A stretch of DNA of 64,000 nucleotides from Bacteroidaceae bacterium (GTDB taxonomy: Bacteria; Bacteroidota; Bacteroidia; Bacteroidales; Bacteroidaceae): contig JAFWPH010000042.1 in NCBI GenBank assembly GCA_017509605.1, forward strand, positions 1 through 64,000, read 5' to 3'. The position numbers were made by a program, and so were the translations under genes. Positions within the stretch are counted from its first letter, which is position 1. Every line of letters starts with the position of its first letter. The notes below the pieces were generated by a model. It saw nothing but the letters and a program-made list of their open reading frames with translations, had not been told where the DNA came from and ran no database searches. Of this stretch, positions 53,911 through 62,587 are shown piece by piece.

Positions 53911-54942
53911 ATGGAAAAGCAGATGACAGCAGAGAAAAACATCGACCATGATACGTTCTTGGTGTCCGTTCTGATTCCCGCATACAATGTGGAGAAATAT
54001 ATAGAACGGTGTATTAACTCTGTTGTCAATCAGAACTATTCCCCTCTCGAATGTGTCATAGTCGATGACGGTTCATCAGATGGCACACCCGACAGAATCA
54101 GAACGTTCCTGCAAGACTACAAAGGGGATGTGTCATTCACTTTCATCCAACAGGAGAAGAATCTTGGAGTCGCATCCACTCGCAATCAACTCGTCGAAAC
54201 AGCCAAGGGAGATTATGTGTTCTTCCTCGACAGCGACGACGAGATCATCCCTGAGTGCATCAACCTGATGATGGCTTGCGTGAAAGTCCATCCCGAAATT
54301 GAGGTAGTCCAAGGATTTATCGAGTCCATACCCGATAACGCCATTTACCACTGGGACCGTTATAAGGACATTGAATACATGGACGACAACAACTGGATGA
54401 GACGGGATTTCTTCAAGAATGTTGATTACTTCCCCTGTCAAGTGTGGAACAAACTCATCGCCTCTTCCTTTATCAAGACGTACGGCCTACATTTCAAACC
54501 AGGCATCATCCACGAAGACCACGACTGGATGATCCATGCTGCAAGGAAACTGAGCAAGTTCTCGTTCGTCCATTACCACACCTACATCCACCATTACAGG
54601 GACAATTCCATCATGATGACCAACAACAACTACAGCCAATACAGCAACGACAGTTGGGCCATTATTCTGAACGATGCTTTGAGCACCATAGACGAACCAT
54701 TTCCCATCCATCAGCTCAACAAACTCTGCACAGAGTTCCTTTATCGTTATCATCTTGACAGAGAACGCTATAATGAAGTGAGACAAACATTGCTTCACGC
54801 GATGTGCAAGTATCGGCTCTACCTTGGTGCAATCTTGGTCCTACTTTTCACCCTCTTCTTCAAGAACAAAGGCAATTGGCGTTGCAAGACATTCATTACA
54901 AAATATTTATCGGATAAAGCGAAGAAAGAAAGAATACCCTAA
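53911..54942 (+). CDS. GT2 family glycosyltransferase
   Basis: 343 aa from the ATG at 53911 (MEKQMTAEKNIDHD); an upstream in-frame TTG at 53860 would add 17 residues. GT-A motifs: SVLIPAYNVEKYIERC, CVIVDDGSSDGT and YVFFLDSDDEIIPEC. A hydrophobic patch near the end (LGAILVLLFTLFF) may bind the membrane. It shares the N-terminal architecture of the divergent GT2 at 52674-53693, but similarity outside the core motifs is limited. It is closed by a 40-bp palindrome. Confidence 0.9.
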   Translation: MEKQMTAEKNIDHDTFLVSVLIPAYNVEKYIERCINSVVNQNYSPLECVIVDDGSSDGTPDRIRTFLQDYKGDVSFTFIQQEKNLGVASTRNQLVETAKGDYVFFLDSDDEIIPECINLMMACVKVHPEIEVVQGFIESIPDNAIYHWDRYKDIEYMDDNNWMRRDFFKNVDYFPCQVWNKLIASSFIKTYGLHFKPGIIHEDHDWMIHAARKLSKFSFVHYHTYIHHYRDNSIMMTNNNYSQYSNDSWAIILNDALSTIDEPFPIHQLNKLCTEFLYRYHLDRERYNEVRQTLLHAMCKYRLYLGAILVLLFTLFFKNKGNWRCKTFITKYLSDKAKKERIP

Positions 54943-55026
54943 CCTATCCCTTGTCAGGAAGTGGAGTCTGAAGAGAATTATATTTACCCACAAGGATTGT
55001 ATTATTATAATTGTGTATGATATAAA

Positions 55027-55066
55027 AAATAGAAAAGGTGTGCCAATTGGCACACCTTTTCTATTT
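55027..55066. terminator. 40-bp perfect palindrome, bidirectional terminator
   Basis: Twenty bases read identically on both strands (AAATAGAAAAGGTGTGCCAA then its complement). The core GGTGTGCC/GGCACACC is flanked by A- and T-rich runs, so it can terminate from both sides. It lies between the convergent GT2 (ends 54942) and LruC genes (ends 55079). Confidence 0.9.
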
Positions 55067-55078
55067 GGAATCAAAAAT

Positions 55079-57019
55079 TTATTCGATAGGATACAGCTTG
55101 CTTGATACACCAGTCTGCAACCAGTCGAAATTGGTTGGATCGGCAATCCAATCCTGAATGTCAGGATAAGCTTCAGTAACATCTACGCACTCGATTGGCC
55201 ACTGCCAGTATGTGAATGCGGGTTTAGTCACGTTAGCACCTTCCTCCCATTCCTGAGTTTCTTCATTCCAAGAGCCAGGATACTTGGTCCAAGTAGTACC
55301 GATCACGATAGCCTGCGGAGTACCATCCTCACCCTTGGCGTCGATTCTCTTCTGGGTTGGGTCAGCCTCAAAATTACCCTCAACAATGAGGTAGAATGGG
55401 ATACCATCTTCAGCAATCAAGAAGTCCTCATCAAGAGGTACATAAGTAACAAGTGGCTCGCAAGTAGCACCTACAAGTTTGCCAACCTTAACACCCTCAG
55501 GAATGGTGTTCACAACTGTGGTTACATCCACACCAAATTGCTCGTGAATCTCTCCACCAAAGATAGAATAACCGTCTGCAGCACCGCGTACTTTTACTAG
55601 CGGTTCCCAATTTGGACCATCATAGTAAACCTCAACTGGGAGTGTACCACCTGCTGCAACACACTTCACCTCAGCACCTTCATAACCAGAAACATAGTCA
55701 ATCTCGAGCACTACGTCGTTGAAGTCGAAGTCGAATGTGCCACCAAGGTCCTCAAATGCGATGAAGTACTTAGCTGGTTTCTCAAGATTAATAGTGGTAG
55801 CCTGAGTAGCCTCAGTGAAGAGAACAATGTCGTTCATATCATAGTCTGGATTATAGTCTGCATTCAGCTTGTCCTCAATACCAACAAGACCGAATGTACG
55901 AGTAGTAGTGATCTCTTGATCTTCAACAATTTCAGTTGTTTCAATCTTACCACTTGCATACACAGCAACCTGAGCATTTGCAACAGTATTTTCTGCGTTC
56001 AATTCATGGATTGAATAATAAGTCTCACCATACATCAATTCAACCTGATTGTCTCCGTAAGGTTCGTTAGAAACAGTGATACCAACAACGAGATCCTCAA
56101 AATTATCTTCATATCCTTCAGGAACATTCACGACATAAGCCTGAGAATACATGAATTGATTTTCACTCAGCTGAACACCAGTAGCATCTTTAGCTTGTTT
56201 TGGATAAACATCAGAGAGTTGAGTATCTGAACCTCTCCACAAAAAGTCTACTGTAATTGAGTTTTCAATCAGTGAACCACCACCAACGATCTCACCTGTA
56301 GCTGTATTATAGACGAAATAACCGATGTGATCCTCAAGGGCTTCATTCTGGAAGATTGGATAGAAAACAACTTGACCTTCCTCATTGAAGAAGAAGAAAG
56401 CGTCTGCACCAGCTGTACGATGATCTTTACCCTCTTCGAAGAGACCTTTAATATTAGTCAGAGCTGTGGGAAGATTGTCATAGAATAATTTCGAGAACTG
56501 AGCGTAGTTGTCTTTCTCACCTTGCAAATTTGCAACATCCACACTAAGGTTGAAAGTGCCATCAATAGCATCAGCAGGAGCTGAGCCACCTTCGTCGAAC
56601 TTAGCCACAACCTTGTTGTTCTTGATGCCGCAGTTAGTCACCATGCTTACACCATTTCTCTCAGCTGTGAAGAAAAGACGGTCAGCATTTCCTGGGCAGT
56701 TCACCTTCTTGCTGATAGTTGAACCAGCGCTGAGGTTTTCGAACTTACCTACCATCTGAGCACCAGAATTGGCTGATGGATAGCCATCATACACGCGGAG
56801 AGTGTAGTTGCCCTTACCCTGAGGAATCTGAGCAATCACATCCACAGTCTTCACTGTGTTGAAATTGGTCTCACCGAACTTTGCCTTGAAAGCAGAAGCA
56901 TAGTCAGCAGCGATGTCCTTCTTGTTTGGCTCGGGGGTCAAAGCATCTTCATTCGAGCAGCTTGTGAACAATGAAGTTCCAAGAGCTCCCAAAACAGCAA
57001 AAAATAGAATTTTTTTCAT
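55079..57019 (-). CDS. LruC-domain surface lipoprotein
   Basis: 646 aa with signal and lipobox (FAVLGALGTSLFTSC), then SNEDALTPEPNKKD, an acidic/Pro linker. The LruC/DUF4842-like domain is in the C-terminal half: DYDMNDIVLFTEA near residue 395 and FEDLGGTFDFDFNDVVLEIDY near 425; the Asp-rich repeats suggest calcium binding. The N-terminal half (about 30-300) is beta-rich and unrecognised. Bacteroidetes LruC proteins are outer-surface lipoproteins of unclear role. The protein lies alone with a promoter-like element 140 nt upstream. Confidence 0.85.
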   Translation of the reverse strand: MKKILFFAVLGALGTSLFTSCSNEDALTPEPNKKDIAADYASAFKAKFGETNFNTVKTVDVIAQIPQGKGNYTLRVYDGYPSANSGAQMVGKFENLSAGSTISKKVNCPGNADRLFFTAERNGVSMVTNCGIKNNKVVAKFDEGGSAPADAIDGTFNLSVDVANLQGEKDNYAQFSKLFYDNLPTALTNIKGLFEEGKDHRTAGADAFFFFNEEGQVVFYPIFQNEALEDHIGYFVYNTATGEIVGGGSLIENSITVDFLWRGSDTQLSDVYPKQAKDATGVQLSENQFMYSQAYVVNVPEGYEDNFEDLVVGITVSNEPYGDNQVELMYGETYYSIHELNAENTVANAQVAVYASGKIETTEIVEDQEITTTRTFGLVGIEDKLNADYNPDYDMNDIVLFTEATQATTINLEKPAKYFIAFEDLGGTFDFDFNDVVLEIDYVSGYEGAEVKCVAAGGTLPVEVYYDGPNWEPLVKVRGAADGYSIFGGEIHEQFGVDVTTVVNTIPEGVKVGKLVGATCEPLVTYVPLDEDFLIAEDGIPFYLIVEGNFEADPTQKRIDAKGEDGTPQAIVIGTTWTKYPGSWNEETQEWEEGANVTKPAFTYWQWPIECVDVTEAYPDIQDWIADPTNFDWLQTGVSSKLYPIE

Positions 57020-57158
57020 GTTTTTGATGATTAAAAAGTTGATAATATAAAATGATAAATCTCTATGTTCTTGATATCTAAACCGTTACACTAATACGTT
57101 TTTTAATGTGCTTTATTTCTTTTTGATTATTTACCGTATTCATCCACATAAATCTTTG

Positions 57159-57189
57159 CAAAGGTAATATAAAAAGTGATAAAGTCAAC
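57159..57189 (-). promoter_or_regulatory. putative promoter of the LruC gene
   Basis: On the minus strand GTTG (57186-57189) and TACCTTTG (57159-57166) are 19 bp apart. The leader is about 130 nt. The 279-nt gap 57020-57298 holds nothing else recognised. Confidence 0.55.
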
Positions 57190-57298
57190 GAAAATATATG
57201 ACAAGATTTTAGATAATTAACATTTTTTAATATTTACACATTTGTTCACCTGTTGTATTGCCCTAAGTAAAGATAAAGGAATTGAAGTGAAAAATGGT

Positions 57299-58663
57299 TT
57301 AATCGGTTGTCTCACCTTGTGATTGTACGTCGTCGGAAGCTGAAGAACGAGTGGTGTCCTTGTACTTGAGAATGAGTGAGAGGATGTGTTTCTTCTCATC
57401 GACAGTGGCTGTACCGGCATAATCCTTGCGGATCTCGTCCCCCTCCATAGAAACCACGGTGTGGGTGAGGTTGAACTGCACATTATAGATCATCGGCGCT
57501 CCAGGGTCATCAAATTTCTTGATATCGACATTATGGACGGTGTAGAAGCCGCCATCCCCACCCGACTCATCATATAAGTTGTTCATGTAATCCACCATAT
57601 CCTCCGGTGTGAGGTCGGTCTTGCCGAGATAGGAGTTGACGATATCACCAATGGTGGAACGCAACAAACCCTCGTCGTTATCGGCCAACGCCTGGAAATG
57701 GTTGTCAAGAACTGCCTTCACATTTTCCCGCTCCTGGTTGGTGAGGTTTCCGTTGGTGAGTTTTTCAGAGATGGCCATGGCCTCATCCACATATTTGCCG
57801 TCGGAGAAGGTGTCAATATAATAGTCAATGGCCTCCTTGGTGTTCTTGTTCTTGGCCTCGTAGAAGGAGAGAGAGTCAAGTTTGGTGTATGCGGTTTTAT
57901 GGTAGAATCCGTTGCTGAACATGTCCATGAAGTCGTGCATGGCCTGTGCTTTGTTCTGTCTCACCGCCGCGCTCCATGCAGCCTTCTCCCTGATGAGGTT
58001 CTCATACATGGACTTGGCCTCTGCAGAGTGCAGGCCTGATGAGAAATCAGCGATATAGTCATCGAGAGCGTCCTCCAATCTGTCGGCGTCGAAGTTGTTG
58101 CGGTACTTCATCACCAGGTTCCATGCCTCTTCCTCCTTCTGGCTGTTATAGTTGGGCACCTTCAGTGTCCAGTAGGCGTAAGCGCCGGCGGCAGCGAGTA
58201 GTAGGAGCAGTATGAGGAAGAAGTTCCTCTTGCGTGCCTTGCGTTTGCGTACCTTATTGATAACGTTGAGTAGGTAAGGGTTGGACGGGTCATGCTGAAG
58301 TCCGAGCCTTGCTATGGCTTTGGCGTCCTTGTAGTTCTTGTCCTTGAGGCAGATGTCGGAGTCCTCGACACAGCTTTTGACAAACTCCCTGACGACCTGT
58401 TCCCTGAGTTCGGTGAACGTATGGCTGTTGGGATATTCTTTGATGAGCGCGTCGATTTCAGCGAATGCCGACTTGAAGCGTTTGGCATTAAGGTCTTTGA
58501 GCACCTTGGTGTAGCGAGTGTTGAGTTCGCTCTGCAGCTCAGTGTTGACCTCTGCTTTCTGCCCGTCTTCCTCTTTGCGGGCTATGGGATAACCGCAATG
58601 GGGGCAATGTGTTGCCTCGCTCGAGACGTCATGTCCACATTCAGGACATTTGATGAGTGACAT
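57299..58663 (-). CDS. zinc-ribbon membrane protein of unknown function
   Basis: 454 aa from MSLIKCPECGHDV (a GTG at 58669 is also in frame). An N-terminal zinc ribbon (CPECGHDVSSEATHCPHCG) is followed by helical, TPR-like sequence (about 45-135). A single transmembrane helix lies at about 148-168 (FFLILLLLLAAAGAYAYW), preceded by a basic stretch RKRKARKR. The C-terminal 290 residues, probably periplasmic, end in a beta-rich domain (NVDIKKFDDPGAPMIYNVQFN). I do not recognise the family. It may be an envelope sensor or an assembly factor. Confidence 0.8.
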   Translation of the reverse strand: MSLIKCPECGHDVSSEATHCPHCGYPIARKEEDGQKAEVNTELQSELNTRYTKVLKDLNAKRFKSAFAEIDALIKEYPNSHTFTELREQVVREFVKSCVEDSDICLKDKNYKDAKAIARLGLQHDPSNPYLLNVINKVRKRKARKRNFFLILLLLLAAAGAYAYWTLKVPNYNSQKEEEAWNLVMKYRNNFDADRLEDALDDYIADFSSGLHSAEAKSMYENLIREKAAWSAAVRQNKAQAMHDFMDMFSNGFYHKTAYTKLDSLSFYEAKNKNTKEAIDYYIDTFSDGKYVDEAMAISEKLTNGNLTNQERENVKAVLDNHFQALADNDEGLLRSTIGDIVNSYLGKTDLTPEDMVDYMNNLYDESGGDGGFYTVHNVDIKKFDDPGAPMIYNVQFNLTHTVVSMEGDEIRKDYAGTATVDEKKHILSLILKYKDTTRSSASDDVQSQGETTD

Positions 58664-58751
58664 TTCCACCTTATTTATAATTTAAAGTTGACATGGTGGG
58701 CGTTGCGCAAACCATAGCTGCTTGAAAAGCCCATATTACACATTTCAACTA

Positions 58752-58759
58752 CAAAATTA
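58752..58759 (-). promoter_or_regulatory. putative -7 box of the zinc-ribbon gene
   Basis: TAATTTTG on the minus strand matches TAnnTTTG, about 89 nt before the ATG at 58663. Confidence 0.5.
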
Positions 58760-58842
58760 GCATATAATCTCGAAAAAAGAGCATGAACCACATTTTTTTT
58801 AAAATAAAGGGGAAAAATAGACTTGATTCATCACATTATTTA

Positions 58843-58850
58843 TAATTTTG
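58843..58850 (+). promoter_or_regulatory. putative -7 box of the DUF3298 gene
   Basis: TAATTTTG matches TAnnTTTG, 82 nt before the ATG at 58933. A TTG at 58823-58825 has 17-bp spacing. Confidence 0.5.
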
Positions 58851-58932
58851 CAGTAAAGATTCTTGTTTTCCGTATAATCTGGACTATCCAGAACGGCAAG
58901 AGACCCGTTACCCAAAAGAAAACGATACGATC

Positions 58933-59742
58933 ATGAAGAAGAGAACAACATTTTTCCTGTGCCTTGCCTGTTTGTTGCTGGCCTTGACGTCCCTGACTTG
59001 TTGCACAAAAGAAGTGACTTACGACCTGGCTGAAGAACAACGCCAAATCAGTTTGGTTGAGAGCGACCCTACCAGTCCCCGTTGTGAGGTTTATATCCGC
59101 ATGCCTTTCCTATCGACGGACGTGGACGAGGTAGAGCGTCAAACTGCCATGAAGATCAACAACAAGGTGCTGAAGGAGTTCTTCAATGGAGAGGGCGACC
59201 CTCATCAGGTGGTCAGCGAGTATGTGGACAACTACCTCAAGGAGTATAAAGAGGATCGTTACGAGTATTATATGTCGGAGCGAGCCAACTGTCAGGACGA
59301 GGACACGAGTTTTCTGGTCCATGCCTTCAGCGCATACTTGAGCATCGACGGTTCCATCAGCCGAGGACGTGGTGACATTGTGGGCTTCACGGTCAATCAG
59401 GAGATATACAACGGAGGCGCACACCCGGTCAGCACCACCTACTACGTGAACTTTAACCCTGTGACAGGCGAGGAGGTGAAGATCGCAGACATCTTCCTCA
59501 GTGGCACCCTCGACCAGTTGCACGACCGTATTGTCAAGGCGATAGCCGATGACAAAGGTGTCCGCGACATGGAGGATCTTCGTGACATGGGCTACGACGA
59601 GATTGGCACTCCTCAGGAATACATGATTGGCCAGGACAGCATCACGTTCTTCTACAACGTCTATGAGATAGGTCCCTACGCCTTAGGTCCCACCGAAGTG
59701 AAAATCGCCTACAAGGACCTCGACGACATCATGGTCAAGTAA
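58933..59742 (+). CDS. DUF3298-domain lipoprotein
   Basis: 269 aa. The signal ends LALTSLTCC, a plausible lipobox. The DUF3298/RsiV-like domain is at about 150-265: the GGAHPVSTTYYVNFNPVTGEEV segment is the hallmark, and the end YEIGPYALGPTEVKIAYKDL completes it. The DUF4163-like N-terminal part (about 45-145) is also present. Related proteins include the lysozyme-binding anti-sigma RsiV. Here it is a free lipoprotein, not fused to an anti-sigma segment. Confidence 0.88.
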   Translation: MKKRTTFFLCLACLLLALTSLTCCTKEVTYDLAEEQRQISLVESDPTSPRCEVYIRMPFLSTDVDEVERQTAMKINNKVLKEFFNGEGDPHQVVSEYVDNYLKEYKEDRYEYYMSERANCQDEDTSFLVHAFSAYLSIDGSISRGRGDIVGFTVNQEIYNGGAHPVSTTYYVNFNPVTGEEVKIADIFLSGTLDQLHDRIVKAIADDKGVRDMEDLRDMGYDEIGTPQEYMIGQDSITFFYNVYEIGPYALGPTEVKIAYKDLDDIMVK

Positions 59743-59750
59743 TTTTTTGT

Positions 59751-59841
59751 CCCGAATTAGAGAATTAAAGAATTATCTTTGAGCATCAGGAAAGGAAAAT
59801 CGACCCAGCAAATTAGATTTCTATAATTCGATAATTCGTGA
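59751..59841. repeat. 91-bp direct repeat, copy 1
   Basis: Begins CCCGAATTAGAGAATTAA and ends TTCGATAATTCGTGA. Copy 2 at 60291-60381 starts and ends with the same words and is about three-quarters identical overall by eye. The two ends are themselves partly inverted (CGAATTAGAGAATT against AATTCGATAATTCG). It lies 9 nt after the DUF3298 stop. Confidence 0.75.
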
Positions 59842-59866
59842 CAGAAATGATATAACTCATGACAAA

Positions 59867-60244
59867 ATGAAAGAATATATTTATAAAGAAGAATCTAAGA
59901 CATTACTGGGATTGGCGATGTTATTACATCGAGAGTTAGGATGTGGTTTTAAAGAGAAAATATATCAAAATGCATTCGAAGTGCTACTTAAAGAGAATGA
60001 TATACCATACGAACGTGAAAAACACATGAAAATGTTTTATCATGGTATAGAGTTGGAGCATGATTACTATTATGATTTCTTTTGTTATGACAAAATATGC
60101 GTGGAAATAAAAACAAATAGTGAAATCTTAGGTGAATATGAGTCCCAAACCATCAATTACATACACATCGGTAATTGTCGTCTGGGCCTTTTACTTAATT
60201 TTGGGACAACAAGCCTACAATATAAGTTTTATCCAAATCGATAA
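59867..60244 (+). CDS. GxxExxY protein (PD-(D/E)XK nuclease fold)
   Basis: 125 aa. The name-giving motif is GFKEKIY (Gly27, Glu30, Tyr33). The PD-(D/E)XK-type core is DFFCYDKICVEIKT, with the Asp and the ExK pair, so the nuclease residues are kept. The family (PF13366) is widespread in Bacteroidetes and its activity is not characterised. The gene is AT-rich and lies between two 91-bp direct repeats, which fits insertion as a unit between the DUF3298 gene and rsmG. Confidence 0.88.
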   Translation: MKEYIYKEESKTLLGLAMLLHRELGCGFKEKIYQNAFEVLLKENDIPYEREKHMKMFYHGIELEHDYYYDFFCYDKICVEIKTNSEILGEYESQTINYIHIGNCRLGLLLNFGTTSLQYKFYPNR

Positions 60245-60290
60245 TAATTCATGATATTATGATGGATGAATAGCAGAATACCCATTTCGC

Positions 60291-60381
60291 CCCGAATTAG
60301 AGAATTAATGATTTTATTTCTTGAATATCAGGATGGGAAATCGGCTCAGCCGATTTGAATTCTACAATTCGATAATTCGTG
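60291..60381. repeat. 91-bp direct repeat, copy 2
   Basis: Same orientation as copy 1. Here the centre forms a clear hairpin AAATCGGC/GCCGATTT with loop TCA; in copy 1 the same site is degraded. It lies 47 nt after the GxxExxY stop and about 90 nt before rsmG. Confidence 0.75.
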
Positions 60382-60471
60382 ATAAAACATAATAAAACCA
60401 GATATTTCTTGTTAAAGTATTATGACAAAGAAATCATTAGAACTCAACAAAATACAAGATTAGCGAAAGAT

Positions 60472-61095
60472 ATGGAACAGATACTCAGATATTTTCCGGA
60501 TTTGACTGAACGGCAGCGGGAGCAGTATACACAACTCTACCCTCTCTACACCGACTGGAACAGCAAGATCAACGTCATCAGCCGCAAGGACATCGAGAAC
60601 CTTTATGAGCATCATGTGCTTCACTCACTCGGCATTGCCAAAGTAATCCGTTTCCGCCCCGGCACCCGTGTGATGGACCTTGGCACAGGTGGTGGCTTCC
60701 CTGGCATTCCCCTTGCTATCATGTTTCCCGAGACAGAGTTCCACCTTGTTGACAGCATCGGCAAGAAGGTGCGTGTGGCGCAGGAAGTGGCACAGTCCAT
60801 CGGCTTAGAGAACGTTCGTTTCAGCCATGCCCGCGGTGAGGACATCAAGGACAAGTACGACTTCGTGGTGACTCGTGCCGTAATGTCGCTGGTGGATCTG
60901 ATGCGTGTGGTGCGGAAGAACATCCATCAGGAGATGCACAACTCGATGCCTAACGGCATCCTCGCGTTGAAGGGCGGTGAGCTGGACCGTGAGATGGCTT
61001 CCATGCGCAAAATCTGTCTGACCTGGGACCTCAAGGATTATTTCAGCGAGGAGTATTTCATAACCAAGAAACTGGTCCACGTGACGGTGAAATAA
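60472..61095 (+). CDS. rsmG: 16S rRNA (guanine-527-N7)-methyltransferase
   Basis: 207 aa from MEQILRYFPDLTERQ, the family start; an in-frame extension to 60379 runs back into the direct repeat and is rejected. Typical blocks: YTDWNSKINVISRKDIENLYEHHVLHS, then the SAM site MDLGTGGGFPGIPLA and VTRAVMSLVDL. RsmG methylates G527 of 16S rRNA. It is followed by a CotH gene 46 nt downstream. Confidence 0.96.
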   Translation: MEQILRYFPDLTERQREQYTQLYPLYTDWNSKINVISRKDIENLYEHHVLHSLGIAKVIRFRPGTRVMDLGTGGGFPGIPLAIMFPETEFHLVDSIGKKVRVAQEVAQSIGLENVRFSHARGEDIKDKYDFVVTRAVMSLVDLMRVVRKNIHQEMHNSMPNGILALKGGELDREMASMRKICLTWDLKDYFSEEYFITKKLVHVTVK

Positions 61096-61141
61096 CGTAT
61101 GTCTCCTAAGAAACAACTTTAAGTAATCCTTTACAAGCCCT

Positions 61142-62587
61142 ATGCAAAAGAACAAACAAGTTGGGAAAATCGTCATTGTACTATCTTTTCTTGTTGGAGT
61201 CCTTTTGGCTGGTTCGATAGGCTACTTTCTAAGAAGCAGCAACTTGATTCAACTGAAAAAGCAGAATCAACCCAGCGAAATCAATTACCCTCCTAAGAAC
61301 ACACATGTGTCCTTCGAAAAGACACACTTACCTATAGTCTTCGTTGATACGGAAAGAAAACAAATCAGCCACCAAGACTATATCCCAGCACGAATGACCA
61401 TTATTGATAATGGAATGGGGAGACCCAACTATATAGACACGTTGGCCCATAAAAACCAGAAAAAGGACTTCGCTGGACATATCGCCATCAAACACCGAGG
61501 TAATACTTCCTTTTCCTTGAGTCCGAAGAAGCCCTACAATATCCAATTATACAACGGTCCCTACAAGAATGGAGGAAAGAAACACGAAAAATCCATCCTT
61601 GGCATGAAAAGTGCTAAAAAATGGGCGATTATATCTCCATATCTGGACAAAACGCTTTTCAGGGATGTACTCACTTATCAACTGATGCGCCCCTATATGG
61701 AATATGTACCTCAAGGCAAACACTGCGAACTGGTAATAGACAGTATCTACTACGGCATCCACATCATCATGGAACTGCCTTTATTAAGCAGTATAGACGA
61801 TAAAGAACCTGATGAGGACAACAAAGACATCACAGGAGGATATGTCTTGTATTTAGACCGATACCAGAAAAACGCTTATCTGTCACCTTTCGACAGACAT
61901 GGAAACCTGTCCCCTGACCTCGCCGACGAGTCCAGGGTATGCATAGAGTACAAAGATCCCAAGTACACCAAACTCAGCGAAAAACAGAAAGGTTATATTT
62001 CCTCAAGAATACAACAAATGGAAGAAGCCTTTGCTACAATAGATAACACTGGCTCCAACAATGATTATCAGAATCATATTGATGTACTCTCGTTCATCGA
62101 CTACCAACTGATCACAGAATTTACCCACAACGTTGATGGATATTGGAAAAGTACATACCTTTACAAGCATCGAGACAAAGAAGACCGCCGTTTCAAACTA
62201 TCGCTTTGGGATTTCGACGGAGCATTCGGCAATATTGACTGGGGAACGGAGAAATGGACTGTCAGCACTTCCAACTGGGTATATGAACGTAAAAATGGAG
62301 AGATTCCCTTCTGGTGGAACAGACTCATGCAGGATCCCAATTACAAGACAAGACTCACCCAACGTTGGAGACAACTGAGGGCAGGTAATCTGTCCGACGA
62401 ACGGATCAATGGTTTGGTAGATTCTCTGGCCCAGAATCTCGTCACCAATGATGCAATAGAAAGGGACAGGAAATGCTGGCCTCTCAAATACCCAAAATCC
62501 ACTTATCAGGACGAGATTATATACATCAAAGACTGGATGGGAAGACGCTTGGAATGGATGGACAATCAGTTAATGATCAGAGAGTAA
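61142..62587 (+). CDS. CotH-kinase family membrane-anchored protein
   Basis: 481 aa. One N-terminal transmembrane helix (about 9-29) points the rest outside the cytoplasm. The CotH fold (PF08757) shows HRGNTSFSLSPKKPYNIQL (about 121-139), KKWAIISPYLDKTLFRDVL, GIHIIMELPLL and the metal-binding-type LSLWDFDGAFGN near 355. CotH proteins are atypical protein kinases; extracellular members exist in bacteria. It follows rsmG and is convergent with the SGNH gene, overlapping it by 18 nt. Confidence 0.9.
   Translation: MQKNKQVGKIVIVLSFLVGVLLAGSIGYFLRSSNLIQLKKQNQPSEINYPPKNTHVSFEKTHLPIVFVDTERKQISHQDYIPARMTIIDNGMGRPNYIDTLAHKNQKKDFAGHIAIKHRGNTSFSLSPKKPYNIQLYNGPYKNGGKKHEKSILGMKSAKKWAIISPYLDKTLFRDVLTYQLMRPYMEYVPQGKHCELVIDSIYYGIHIIMELPLLSSIDDKEPDEDNKDITGGYVLYLDRYQKNAYLSPFDRHGNLSPDLADESRVCIEYKDPKYTKLSEKQKGYISSRIQQMEEAFATIDNTGSNNDYQNHIDVLSFIDYQLITEFTHNVDGYWKSTYLYKHRDKEDRRFKLSLWDFDGAFGNIDWGTEKWTVSTSNWVYERKNGEIPFWWNRLMQDPNYKTRLTQRWRQLRAGNLSDERINGLVDSLAQNLVTNDAIERDRKCWPLKYPKSTYQDEIIYIKDWMGRRLEWMDNQLMIRE

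Noticed and set aside
60379-60471. 31-residue extension of rsmG
   Set aside because: It runs into the direct repeat and is unlike RsmG N-termini.
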